From Planctomycetota bacterium (lineage in GTDB: Bacteria > Planctomycetota > Planctomycetia > Pirellulales > PNKZ01): 64,000 bases of DNA. The notes below the pieces were generated by a model. That model saw only the letters and a program-made list of their open reading frames with translations. It was not told the origin of the DNA and ran no database searches. The DNA is taken from the NCBI GenBank assembly GCA_018242585.1, contig JAFEBQ010000019.1:121446-185445 (forward strand), read 5' to 3'. Positions 37,108-45,935 of the stretch are shown one piece after another (within the stretch, counting starts at the first letter, position 1; every line of letters starts with the position of its first letter). Both the position numbers and the translations under genes were made by a program.

Positions 37108-38717
37108 TGCACCCGTCGACGCGACGCAAGCTGATCTACCTGGCGCTGGCGGCGGCGCTGTTGCTGCCGTTGGCCTGGTTGGGGCAGCCCGCCACGCGCG
37201 GGGGCGGGCGCGGCCAGCCGGGGGGACATCTGGCCCAGCAGCGCGAGCATTACCGGCTGGGGCAATCGAACCTGGGGAAGATCGACCCGGCCAGCGAGAC
37301 GATCAAGCTGGCGACGTTGGGACTGCGCGGCGTCGCCTCGACCATCCTCTGGAACAAAGCCGACGACTACAAGATGAAGAAGGACTGGACGCGGCTCTCG
37401 GCCGCGTACCAGCAGATCGCGTACTTGCAGCCCAACTTCGTGGCCGTCTGGCGCAATCAGACCTGGAACTTGTCGTACAACATCGCCGCCGAGTGGGACG
37501 ACTATCGCCAGCGCTATCAGTACGTGATTCGCGGCTTGGACTTCCTGGAAGTTGGCCGCGAGTACAACGAGAACGATCCGCGGTTGCTGATGGAAACCGG
37601 TTGGTTTGCCATTCACCGTCTCGGCCGTAGCGACGAACGGCTGTTGTTCCGCAAAATGTTCCATGACGACGACGACTTCCATCACCGGCAAGCAGTCCAC
37701 GAGCGCGACAACTTCTTGTTTGGCAAAGAGTATTACAAGCTGGCCGAACGATCCGTCGAGCAGCCCAGCAACGATCCGCGGGTGGTGCAGGTGTCGCTGT
37801 CGCCGCCGCTGTTCTATTCGCGCACCACGATGGCCCAGGTTTATTACGCCGCGGCCTTGGAGGACGATCATCTGCAAGCGATCCAGACCGTGGCCGATCG
37901 CGGCCCCGCGCCGGGCGCGCGGCGCGAGGCCTGGCACGAATACGAAGCCCGTTTCGGCGAAATCGACCGTGACATGACGGCCCGCATCCTGGCCGGGTGG
38001 CAGCAAGCCGACCGGGACTGGCGAGCCTTTGGCCAGCGCGAGTTCATCGCCGGGAGTGGCATCCATTTTCGGCTCGAAGAATTGGAACGGGTTCAGAAAG
38101 AGCGCGATGCCGCGGCCGCGAAGCTCGACGCCATTGTCGGGCCCGAGCTGCGCGAAACCCTGAAGCAGGAAAAGTACGCCGCGCTCAGCGCCGAGGAACG
38201 TCGCGCCTATGACACACCTGCGGCCGAGCGGACCAGCGAGCAGCAAGGCTACGCCGGCCTGGCCGACTCGAAAATGGACGTCACGTACCTGGAACTGGGC
38301 AATCGCGTCACCGGTCCCCAGGCGGCCGAGGCCAAACGCCTGGCCGAAGAGGCGGCCCGCATCAACGTCCGCGTTGACACCATCAAGAGCAACCGCGAGG
38401 TCGTCAACTTCGATTACTGGCGCTCGCGGATCAACCTGGAACAGACCACCGACGCGCGGCAGGCGCGGCTGGACGTCCACCGCGCCACGGTGGCCTTCAA
38501 CGAAGCGGACCTGGTGCGCGCCCACACGCTATTCGAGCAGTCGTTTCAGCACTGGCGAAAGGTGCTCGACGCCAATGCGTTCCTGGCCGACGACCCGACC
38601 GGGCTGTTGATGATCGACGCGATCCATCGCTATGAGCATCTGCTAAAGCTGATGGACCTGCCGTTCCCGAAGGTCTTCCTGCTCGACATCCTGCGCAACA
38701 GCCCAATGGCAAAGTGA
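37107..38717 (+). CDS. membrane-anchored TPR-like protein linked to the ABC transporter
   Basis: 536 residues, translationally coupled to the permease (TGATG). One N-terminal hydrophobic segment (LIYLALAAALLLPLAWLG) is probably an uncleaved anchor. The rest is helical and could form TPR-type arrays (LSAAYQQIAYLQPNFVAVWRNQTWNLSYNIA; NDPRLLMETGWFAIHRLGR). A charged coiled-coil region covers about 320-470. No enzymatic motif. Conserved position next to an ABC-2 permease suggests a periplasmic accessory subunit; that is inference. The stop is followed by W1 and W3 repeats. Confidence 0.75.
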   Translation: MHPSTRRKLIYLALAAALLLPLAWLGQPATRGGGRGQPGGHLAQQREHYRLGQSNLGKIDPASETIKLATLGLRGVASTILWNKADDYKMKKDWTRLSAAYQQIAYLQPNFVAVWRNQTWNLSYNIAAEWDDYRQRYQYVIRGLDFLEVGREYNENDPRLLMETGWFAIHRLGRSDERLLFRKMFHDDDDFHHRQAVHERDNFLFGKEYYKLAERSVEQPSNDPRVVQVSLSPPLFYSRTTMAQVYYAAALEDDHLQAIQTVADRGPAPGARREAWHEYEARFGEIDRDMTARILAGWQQADRDWRAFGQREFIAGSGIHFRLEELERVQKERDAAAAKLDAIVGPELRETLKQEKYAALSAEERRAYDTPAAERTSEQQGYAGLADSKMDVTYLELGNRVTGPQAAEAKRLAEEAARINVRVDTIKSNREVVNFDYWRSRINLEQTTDARQARLDVHRATVAFNEADLVRAHTLFEQSFQHWRKVLDANAFLADDPTGLLMIDAIHRYEHLLKLMDLPFPKVFLLDILRNSPMAK

Positions 38718-38723
38718 GGCGGG

Positions 38724-38796
38724 GGAAGTTGCGAGTTGCTGGTTGCTAGTTGCTAGGGGAAGAAGAGAGGCTAGGGACGAGGGACTAGGGGCTAGG
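38724..38796 (+). repeat. W1 and W3 word-repeat arms after the transporter operon
   Basis: W1 left arm at 38724-38756 without its partner, followed by W3 words at 38762-38796. Confidence 0.72.
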
Positions 38797-38854
38797 GAAA
38801 GGCCCGTTGTGAATTGCGATTGGATGGTTAGAAGCGTGTGACGGTGTCCATCAA

Positions 38855-38903
38855 CCCTTCTCCCCTCGGGAGAAGGTGGCGGCGCTAGCCGACGGATGAG
38901 GGT
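38855..38903 (+). repeat. R7: solo R arm of type A
   Basis: A single arm ending GGATGAGGGT, preceded by TCCATCAA as in R6. No inverted partner before the next gene. The remaining 130 bases to 39034 show nothing else. Confidence 0.82.
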
Positions 38904-39034
38904 CCCGCCACAATCTTGCGCCGCGCTGCCAACAGATCACCCTCGCCAGACTCTGGCGATGCGCCATCTTCTCAATTAAAGTGCAAGTCCCGCCCATTGC
39001 GCTTTTCTGCTCGTGTTGTCGAGGCCAGGGTTTG

Positions 39035-41860
39035 ATGAAGCTGCGCCACACGTGTCTCCTGTTTGCTGTTCTCTGCATCGACGTTCTCGGCAGCGCAGCC
39101 CACGCCCCCGCCGCCGACTCGAAATCGGACAAACCCAAGTCGCCCCCGGCGGGGCCCACGCATCCGATCGTGCCGACGTTCGAGCGGTTCTTTGCCGCCC
39201 CCGATCAGCAGCAGCCCGAGGCGCTGGCCGAAGGAGGCCGCTTGCTGCTGGGTGAGTTGAGTTGCACCAAGTGTCATCAGGTCGACAAGCCACTGGCGCC
39301 CCACTTCATCGCCAAGGCCGGACCGAACTTGAATAACGTGGCCGAGCGCGCCCGCACCGCTTGGCTCCGCCGCTACCTGGCCGATCCGCACGGCGTGAAG
39401 CCCGGCGCGACAATGCCCGACGTGTTGGCCCACTTGCCCGCGGCCGAAAAAGCCGAGCAGGTCGAAGCCTTGACGCACTATCTGGTCTCGCTGGCGTCGA
39501 AGGCCACGGGCGATCAGATACCAGACCGGGCGGCCGCTAGCCGGGGTTTGAAGTTGCTGAATCAGATTGGCTGCCTGGCGTGTCACGATGCGCCGGACGC
39601 CAAGGAGCGGCTGGCCACGTCGATTCCGTGGGGGAACCTGGCCGAGAAGTACACGGCCAGCACGCTGTCCAAGTTCCTGGCCGATCCGCACGCGGCGCGT
39701 CCGGCGGGGCGGATGCCCAAGCTGGGGCTGACGAATCAAGAGGCCAACGACATCGCCCACTACTTCCTGCGCGACGTCGAGGGGGAGGCGAACCTCCGAT
39801 ACGAAGCCTGGCGCCGGGGGTTTGAAAGCGTTGACGAGCTGGCGCAAAAGGAACCCAAGTCGCGCGGCGAAAGCCTGGGCTTTAATCTTGATCTGGCCCG
39901 ACGCGACAATGATTTCGGCATGCGCTTCACTGGTTATCTGCGCCTGGAAGCCAAGGCCGAGTACACGTTCTATCTGACCAGCGACGATGGCAGCCGACTG
40001 ACCATCGACGGCGTGCGCGTGGTCGACAACGACGGCCTCCACGCCACGCAGACCAAGGACGGGCTGATGATTCTGGACCGCGGATCGCACGAGGTCGTGG
40101 TCGAATACTTTAACGGCGGCGGCGAGGGAATTCTCGAACTGGAATTCGAAAGCCCGAACCTGCCGCGCGGCGACATCGTCGGCGCGTTGTCGCTGGCGCG
40201 TGATGGCGAACCTCCCTCGATGGGCAAGGATCAACTCGTCGTTGACCCCAAGCTGGCCGCGCGCGGGCGCGAGCTGTTTGCCAGGCAAGGGTGTGCCAAC
40301 TGCCACGAGGTGCGCCACGAAGACCAGCCGATCGCCTCGACCCTGAAGGCCCCATCGCTGGTCAAAGCCGGCAAACCGGCGGGCTGTTTGGCGGTGAATC
40401 CCTCGGGCAGCGCGCCGCGCTTCGGCCTCAGCACCGAGCAGCGCAAGGCCTTGCATGCCGCGTTGATTTCCTCGGCCCCGTCGGTCGATGCCAAGGATCC
40501 GGCCACGGTGATCGCCCGCACGCTGTTGGCGTTCAATTGCCATGCCTGTCACCAGCGCGATAGCCGTGGCGGCGTCGAGCCGGGGCGCGACGATTCGTTC
40601 CTGACGTCGATCAAAGAGATGGGTGACGAGGGGCGCCTGCCGCCGGCGCTGACCGGCGTGGGGCTGAAGCTCACGCGCGGCTGGCTGGAGCGCGTGTTGA
40701 AAGAAGGAACGGTGCTGGTCAACAAGCAGAAGACCCGTCCTTACATGCACACACGGATGCCGGCCTTTGGCGAGGAAAACGTCAAGCCGCTGGTCGAGGC
40801 GTTCGACAAAGCTGACACCCGCAAGTTGCCTGCCGCGCCGACGCTCGACGAGCCCGACTATCTGACCAAGGACCAGGGGCGGTTGCTGGCCGGCAGCCAG
40901 GGCTTTTCGTGCATCAAGTGCCACACCTTTGGCAAGTACCAGGCCGAGGGTATCCAGTCGATTGACATGGGGATGATGTCCAAGCGACTGCGCCGCGAGT
41001 GGTTCGCCGCTTACGTCCGCGACCCGCCGGCGTTTCGTCTCGGCACGCGGATGCCGAGCGCCTGGCCCAAGACGGGCAAGAGCGTGTTCGGCACGATGTA
41101 CGAAGGGGACAGCGACAAGCAGATTGCCGCGCTGTGGATTTACCTGCTCGACGGCGAGAAGGCGCGGCCGCCGCAAGGGGTCGGCGGCCAGCCGATCGAA
41201 CTGGTGGCCAAGGACGAGCCAATTGTCTACCGCAACTTCATCGAAGGGGCCGGCCCGCGGGCCATTGCCGTTGGTTATCCCGAGAAGCTCGATCTGGCGT
41301 TCGACGCGGCGCAATTGCGACTGGCGCTGATCTGGCAGGGAGCGTTCATTGACGCGTCGCGCCACTGGAGCGGCCGCAGCGAAGGGTTCCAGCCGCCGCT
41401 GGGGGATCGAGTGATCCCGCTGGTCGACGGGCTGCCGCTGGCCGCGCTTGCCAAGGACGACGAGGCCTGGCCGGCCACGTTGACGCGCGAGACCGACAGC
41501 CATTTCCAAGGCTACCGGCTCGACGACGCTCGGCGGCCGACGTTCCTCTACTCGGTGAACGGGGTCGCGGTCGAGGACCAGCCGACGCCGATCGTGGCCG
41601 ACAAGACCAAGAGCTTCCGTCGCACGCTCAAGCTGCAAAGCGCGCAGCCGGCGAAGCACCTGTACTACCGGGCCGCGCTGGCCAGCTCGATCGAGCCTGC
41701 CGGCGATGGCTGGTACAACGTCGACAAGATTTGGAAGCTGCGGATCGAATCGTCCGGCGCGAGCCCGCGCGTCCGTGCGGCCGGTGCCAAGCACGAACTG
41801 ATCGTCCCGGTCGAGTTCCACAACACCCGGGCTGAAATCATTCAGACCTATCAATGGTGA
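39035..41860 (+). CDS. penta-CXXCH cytochrome c with PA14 domain
   Basis: 941 residues from the ATG at 39035 (AGGG five bases upstream). Signal peptide ends near AHAPAAD. Five c-type haem sites are visible: CTKCH (77-81), CLACH (about 180), CANCH (about 420), CHACH (about 501) and CIKCH (about 625). A PA14 domain lies between the second and third ([11 protein letters not shown] through [17 protein letters not shown] to EYFNGGGEG, about 250-370). The C-terminal 250 residues are beta-rich. PA14 modules bind carbohydrate, so this looks like an electron carrier tethered to a glycan or a sugar-oxidation partner. The next gene, a propeller dehydrogenase-like protein, starts eight bases after the stop, supporting a joint role. 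Confidence 0.92.
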   Translation: MKLRHTCLLFAVLCIDVLGSAAHAPAADSKSDKPKSPPAGPTHPIVPTFERFFAAPDQQQPEALAEGGRLLLGELSCTKCHQVDKPLAPHFIAKAGPNLNNVAERARTAWLRRYLADPHGVKPGATMPDVLAHLPAAEKAEQVEALTHYLVSLASKATGDQIPDRAAASRGLKLLNQIGCLACHDAPDAKERLATSIPWGNLAEKYTASTLSKFLADPHAARPAGRMPKLGLTNQEANDIAHYFLRDVEGEANLRYEAWRRGFESVDELAQKEPKSRGESLGFNLDLARRDNDFGMRFTGYLRLEAKAEYTFYLTSDDGSRLTIDGVRVVDNDGLHATQTKDGLMILDRGSHEVVVEYFNGGGEGILELEFESPNLPRGDIVGALSLARDGEPPSMGKDQLVVDPKLAARGRELFARQGCANCHEVRHEDQPIASTLKAPSLVKAGKPAGCLAVNPSGSAPRFGLSTEQRKALHAALISSAPSVDAKDPATVIARTLLAFNCHACHQRDSRGGVEPGRDDSFLTSIKEMGDEGRLPPALTGVGLKLTRGWLERVLKEGTVLVNKQKTRPYMHTRMPAFGEENVKPLVEAFDKADTRKLPAAPTLDEPDYLTKDQGRLLAGSQGFSCIKCHTFGKYQAEGIQSIDMGMMSKRLRREWFAAYVRDPPAFRLGTRMPSAWPKTGKSVFGTMYEGDSDKQIAALWIYLLDGEKARPPQGVGGQPIELVAKDEPIVYRNFIEGAGPRAIAVGYPEKLDLAFDAAQLRLALIWQGAFIDASRHWSGRSEGFQPPLGDRVIPLVDGLPLAALAKDDEAWPATLTRETDSHFQGYRLDDARRPTFLYSVNGVAVEDQPTPIVADKTKSFRRTLKLQSAQPAKHLYYRAALASSIEPAGDGWYNVDKIWKLRIESSGASPRVRAAGAKHELIVPVEFHNTRAEIIQTYQW

Positions 41861-41868
41861 GTAACCTC

Positions 41869-43509
41869 ATGAGCACCGTCGTCCATATTCCCCTTCGCGA
41901 CGCAGTCGCGCACCCTCGCCCCTTGCGAGAGAGGGTGGTTCGCGCGGCGAACCGGGTGAGGGGTAAGAAGCTGATACCAGCGCAGACTCCTCACCCTAGC
42001 CCTCTTACGCGGAGGGGAGAGGGGATCAAGGCGATCGTCGCGCTGACCGCGCTGGTGTTGTCACATGTCACCACTTCCACGCGTGCCGCCGATGCCGCGG
42101 CCGAGAATGAATACTACCGGCTGATTACGTTGCCGATTCCCGATGACATCGTGCTCGAAGCCGGCGCGATCGAGCTAATGCCCGGCCGGAAGCTGGCCGT
42201 CTCGACGCGGCGTGGCGAGGTTTATCTGGTCGAAGGGGCGTTCAGCGATCCGCCCAGCGACGTCAAATATCACCGTTTTGCGGCGGGCCTGCACGAAGTG
42301 CTGGGCCTGGCCCAGAAAGATGGCGTTCTCTATGCCGTTCAGCGCGGCGAGGTGACACGCCTGCTCGACACGAACGACGACGGACGCGCCGACGTGTTCG
42401 AGACGGTCGCGGACGGCTGGGACATCTCGGGCGATTACCACGAGTACGCCTTCGGTTCCAAGTTCGATCGGAAGGGCGAACTGTGGGTGACGCTCTGTCT
42501 GACTGGGTCGTTCAGCAGCCAGGTGAAGTACCGCGGCTGGTGCGTGCGCGTTTCGCCCAACGGCAAGCTGACGCCGGTCTGCACGGGCATTCGCTCGCCA
42601 GGGGGCATGGGGGCGAACGCCGCCGGCGACATGTTCTATACCGACAACCAGGGGCCCTGGAACGGCGTGTGCAGCTTGAAGGTGTTGCAAACCGGCGGGT
42701 TTGTCGGCCACCCGGATGGTCTGCGCTGGTACGACGTGACCGGCGACGCGGCCGGTCCACGGCCCGAGACGCCCGAGAGTGGCGGGCGGATGCACCTGGA
42801 AGCCGACAAGAACCCGGCGCTGCTGCTGCCGGCCGTCTGGTTTCCGTATCCCAAGATGGGGCAGTCGGCCAGCGGCGTCGAGTGCGACACGACGGGCAAG
42901 TTCGGGCCGTTCAAAGAACAAATGTTCGTCGCCGACCAATCCCATAGCACGGTGATGCGAGTTGACCTGGAAAAAGTCGACGGCCACTATCAAGGGGCGT
43001 GCTTCCCGTTCCGGCAAGGGTTCGCCTCGGGGACGCTCGGCTTGTTGTTCACGCCCGACGGGTCGTTGTTCGCGAACGGCACGAATCGAGGCTGGGGTTC
43101 GCGCGGGCGCAGTCCGTTCGCGCTCGAACGACTCGTCTGGACTGGCAAGACGCCGTTCGAGATTCTGCACATGCGGGCCATGCCCGACGGCTTTGACCTG
43201 GAGTTCACCGAGCCGGTCGAGGCCAAGACCGCCGGCGATGTGAGCTCGTACAAGCTGTCGACTTACACATACATCTATCAAAAGACGTATGGCAGCCCCG
43301 AGGTCGACGCCACCAAGCCGACGATTACCAAGGCCGAAGTGTCGAGCGACGGCCGGCACGTGCGATTGTTCGTCGATGGCCTGCAGCGCGGGCACGTACA
43401 CGAGTTGCACGCCGACGGGGTGCGCTCGGCGCAGGATCAGCCGCTGCTGCACGCCGAGGCGTATTACACGATGAACCGGCTAAAAGAAACGATCAATGAT
43501 GAACGATAA
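41869..43509 (+). CDS. sorbosone/glucose dehydrogenase-like propeller protein; repeat-derived N-terminal extension
   Basis: 546 residues from the ATG at 41869 (GGTGAG upstream); an ATG at 41854 overlaps the previous stop and is less likely. Residues about 14-53 are encoded by an R element (41911-42023), after which a normal hydrophobic signal segment appears ([12 protein letters not shown]). The mature part is beta-propeller-like: [75 protein letters not shown] and [19 protein letters not shown]. This fits PVC-type membrane-bound dehydrogenases of the soluble glucose dehydrogenase fold, a natural partner for the cytochrome upstream. The tail KETINDER and stop come from the W10 repeat. Cofactor (PQQ or Ca) not determinable. 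Confidence 0.85.
   Translation: MSTVVHIPLRDAVAHPRPLRERVVRAANRVRGKKLIPAQTPHPSPLTRRGEGIKAIVALTALVLSHVTTSTRAADAAAENEYYRLITLPIPDDIVLEAGAIELMPGRKLAVSTRRGEVYLVEGAFSDPPSDVKYHRFAAGLHEVLGLAQKDGVLYAVQRGEVTRLLDTNDDGRADVFETVADGWDISGDYHEYAFGSKFDRKGELWVTLCLTGSFSSQVKYRGWCVRVSPNGKLTPVCTGIRSPGGMGANAAGDMFYTDNQGPWNGVCSLKVLQTGGFVGHPDGLRWYDVTGDAAGPRPETPESGGRMHLEADKNPALLLPAVWFPYPKMGQSASGVECDTTGKFGPFKEQMFVADQSHSTVMRVDLEKVDGHYQGACFPFRQGFASGTLGLLFTPDGSLFANGTNRGWGSRGRSPFALERLVWTGKTPFEILHMRAMPDGFDLEFTEPVEAKTAGDVSSYKLSTYTYIYQKTYGSPEVDATKPTITKAEVSSDGRHVRLFVDGLQRGHVHELHADGVRSAQDQPLLHAEAYYTMNRLKETINDER
41911..42023 (+). repeat. R8: C-type paired-arm repeat inside a coding frame
   Basis: Left arm 41911-41964 (CCCTCGCCCC... 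ending GGGTGAGGGGT), 22-base spacer, right arm 41987-42023 (CTCCTCACCCTAGCCCTC ... GAGAGGG). In frame ahead of the signal peptide of the propeller gene. Confidence 0.82.
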
Positions 43510-43592
43510 ACGATAAATGAAAGGCAGGAACGTGGGCGGCTGATCGCTTCTTGTCCGCCGTTTATCGTTCATCGTTTCGCGTTTATCGTTTC
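43487..43592. repeat. W10 inverted repeat between two convergent stops
   Basis: Left arm 43487-43519 (AACGATCAATGATGAACGATAAACG) and right arm 43560-43592 (TTTATCGTTCATCGTTTCGCG) are reverse complements. It carries the TAA of the propeller gene and abuts the DegT-type gene's stop at 43593, placing it exactly between convergent genes. Confidence 0.88.
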
Positions 43593-44810
43593 CTACGCTG
43601 CTTTCCGCTGCGAGCCGCGGCGCGGAGTTGGCGCGGTGTCCGTGCCCGACTGACGCGCGACGCCGTAGAAGGCGGCAATCTGGCTGACTACCGCTTCTTG
43701 CTCGGCCGCGGTCAGTTCGGGGAAGATCGGCAGGGCCAGCGTCTCGCGAGCCGCCTGCTCGGTGTGGGGCAATGAACCTTCGGCATAGCCGAGGTACTCG
43801 AAGCATTGCTGCTGGTGCAGCGGCACGGGGTAATAGATCTCGGTGCCGATCTTCTTGTCGGCCAGGTGCTGACGCAAGGTGTCGCGTTTCCCTTCGGGCG
43901 CGCGAATGACGAACTGGTTCCACACGCTGCGGCAGTCGTCGGCCACGGTCGGCAAGGTGACGATCTTGTGCAGGCCAGAGGCCGTGAACAATTGCTGGTA
44001 TCGCGTGGCCAGCTCGGCCCGGGCCTTGGTCCAGCGTTCCAGGTGGGGCAGCTTGACGTTCAGCACCGCCGCTTGCAGCGAGTCGAGCCGGCTGTTGATG
44101 CCGACCAACTGGTGATAATAGCGCGGCTGCATGCCGTGGGCCCGCAGCAGTCGCAGCCGCTCGGCAAAGTCCGCGCGATTGGTCGTCAGCAGTCCGCCAT
44201 CGCCAAAGCCGCCCAGGTTCTTGGTCGGATAAAAGCTGAAGCAGGCCATCTCGCCCAGGTTGCCCGCGCGGACGCCGCGATACTCGGCGCCGATCGCCTG
44301 GCAGGCGTCTTCGATCACTGTCAGCCCCAAGGTGTGGGCAATGTGATTGATAGCCGCCATGTCGGCGCACTGGCCGAACAAATGGACGGGAATGATCGCC
44401 CGCGTGGCCGGCGTGATCGCGGCGCTGACCGCGGCCGGGTCGAGATTGTACGTCACCGGGTCGATGTCGACGAAGACCGGCTTGGCGTTCAGTCGGGTCA
44501 CGGCGCTGGCCGTGGCAAAGAACGTGTAGCTCGGCACGATCACTTCGTGGCCGGCTTCGACGCCGGCGGCCATCAGAGCCAGCAGCAGCGCATCGCTCCC
44601 CGAGGCGCAACCGATCGCGTGGGGCACGCCGCAATACTTGGCCACCGCGTCCTCGAACACCTGGCAGTCGGGCCCCATGATGAACCGGCCCGACTCGCAA
44701 ACGCGGGCGATCGCGGCCTGGATATCGGCGGCCAACTCGCGGTACTGGCGTTGATTGTCGAACAAGGGGACCGAAGTAACCGGCGCGGCGGAGGTGGGTT
44801 CAGCGGGCAT
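43593..44810 (-). CDS. DegT/DnrJ/EryC1/StrS family aminotransferase
   Basis: 405 residues. PLP-dependent sugar aminotransferase fold: the Schiff-base Lys197 is in FSFYPTKNLGG, with the expected ASGSDALLLAL, VIVPSYTFFATA, PVFVDIDPVTYNLDP, VIEDACQAIGAEY and GINSRLDSLQAAVL motifs. These enzymes aminate keto-sugars (for example UDP- or dTDP-4-keto sugars) for surface polysaccharide or glycoprotein synthesis; the acceptor is not readable. Length is normal. The ATG at 44810 is preceded by a gap. The C-terminal tail RRGSQRKAA is basic and not repeat-derived. No other sugar-nucleotide genes are adjacent, so the pathway context is missing. Confidence 0.94.
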   Translation of the reverse strand: MPAEPTSAAPVTSVPLFDNQRQYRELAADIQAAIARVCESGRFIMGPDCQVFEDAVAKYCGVPHAIGCASGSDALLLALMAAGVEAGHEVIVPSYTFFATASAVTRLNAKPVFVDIDPVTYNLDPAAVSAAITPATRAIIPVHLFGQCADMAAINHIAHTLGLTVIEDACQAIGAEYRGVRAGNLGEMACFSFYPTKNLGGFGDGGLLTTNRADFAERLRLLRAHGMQPRYYHQLVGINSRLDSLQAAVLNVKLPHLERWTKARAELATRYQQLFTASGLHKIVTLPTVADDCRSVWNQFVIRAPEGKRDTLRQHLADKKIGTEIYYPVPLHQQQCFEYLGYAEGSLPHTEQAARETLALPIFPELTAAEQEAVVSQIAAFYGVARQSGTDTAPTPRRGSQRKAA

Positions 44811-45060
44811 GTGGGTGACTTGCTCTGCGAGAGAAGAGATGCGCGGCCAGCACGCGGCGCGGCAAGCAATGTGCCGGCCGTCGCGGCCACGGGGGTGACG
44901 AGACGGGGGCGAGAATATCGGCGCTGGCCCCCAGGGACAAGGCGAGTTTCGCGGGCCACTAATGCAAGAGCAATCGTTTACGCAAAACCGGCGGCGGACT
45001 ACGATAGCGTCGTGCTAGCACTCGCCCCGGCGGAGTGGTTTTGACTTGGAGAGGCTTTTT
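44811..45060 (-). other. gene-free region upstream of DegT-type gene
   Basis: No gene or word repeat recognised; it should hold the promoter of the minus-strand aminotransferase gene. Confidence 0.4.
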
Positions 45061-45234
45061 TTCACCGCAAAGGCGCAAAGAGCGCAAAGGAAATACAGAA
45101 GAGTAAATCGCAGAGTGCGCGGAGAATCGCGGAGGAGGAGAAGACAGTTTTTCGTCTTCGCGCACCACTGCGTCCTCTGCGATTCAAACAGTCTTTGTCT
45201 ACTTAGCGTCCTTTGCGTCTTTGCGGTTCAATTC
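45061..45234. repeat. W6/W8 concentric inverted repeat
   Basis: Outer W6 arms 45061-45090 and 45204-45234 (ACCGCAAAGGCGCAAAG / CTTTGCGTCTTTGCGG) enclose W8 arms 45106-45132 and 45159-45185 (ATCGCAGAGTGCGCGGAG / CCTCTGCGATT). Ends 26 bases before the methylglyoxal synthase start. Confidence 0.88.
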
Positions 45235-45260
45235 TCTTATGAAGAAGTAAAGGTCGCACG

Positions 45261-45647
45261 ATGCCGCTGCAGATTGCCCTGATCGCGCACGATCAACGCA
45301 AGTCGCTGATGGTCGAGTTCGCCGAACGGCACCTCGACTTCCTGCGCACCATGCCGCTGGTGGCCACGGGCACGACCGGCAGCATCTTGAACGAGCGCTT
45401 GAAGCTCGCGGTCGAGTGCGTGGCTCACGGGCCGGACGGGGGCGACCTGATCATTGGCGGCCGCGTGGCCCTGAACCAGATCGCGGCCGTGATCTTCTTT
45501 CGCGATCCACTGACGGCCCAGCCGCACGAGCCCGACGTGTCGGCGCTGATGCGGGTGTGCGACGTGCATCACGTGCCGCTGGCCACGAATCTGGCCACGG
45601 CCGAAGGGGTGATGATGTGGCTCCGCTCGCGCGGCGCTTCAAAATGA
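45261..45647 (+). CDS. mgsA: methylglyoxal synthase
   Basis: 128 residues. Converts dihydroxyacetone phosphate to methylglyoxal and phosphate, a bypass that relieves sugar-phosphate overload. Catalytic residues match E. coli MgsA: Asp62 in PDGGDLIIGG, Asp82 in FFRDPL, His89 in QPHEPD and His10 in IAHDQRK; the ATGTTG phosphate loop (36-41) is present. A short C-terminal tail (RSRGASK). No phosphate-sensing neighbours. Flanked by concentric word repeats on both sides. Confidence 0.95.
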   Translation: MPLQIALIAHDQRKSLMVEFAERHLDFLRTMPLVATGTTGSILNERLKLAVECVAHGPDGGDLIIGGRVALNQIAAVIFFRDPLTAQPHEPDVSALMRVCDVHHVPLATNLATAEGVMMWLRSRGASK

Positions 45648-45650
45648 GTG

Positions 45651-45903
45651 TTTACCGCAAAGACGCAAAGAGCGCAAAGGAAGAAGTGATGAATGCGGAA
45701 TGATGAGTGATGAATGGGGGAGATGGATGCGCGGGCCTATGGCCTTGCGGCTAAGCAGTTTCTCCTTTTCTCCTGCTGACCCGTTCCCTTGTGGTCTTCT
45801 TGGTGACTCTGTGGTGAATCCTCTTGCGTCGTGTCGTTGTGCCGTCGTGGTTGGCCTTGCTGCCGATGGCCTCCTTTGCGCCCTTGGCGTCTTTGCGGTG
45901 AAA
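45651..45903. repeat. W6 inverted pair with internal W7 arm
   Basis: W6 arms 45651-45684 (ACCGCAAAGACGCAAAGAGCGC) and 45870-45903 (TTTGCGCCCTTGGCGTCTTTGCGG). A lone W7 arm (GTCGTGTCGTTGTGCCGTCGTGG) at 45824-45852. An open frame here is only translated repeat. Confidence 0.8.
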
Positions 45904-45935
45904 ACAAATCCCTCCGTGGCTAGGAAAGACCTGAC

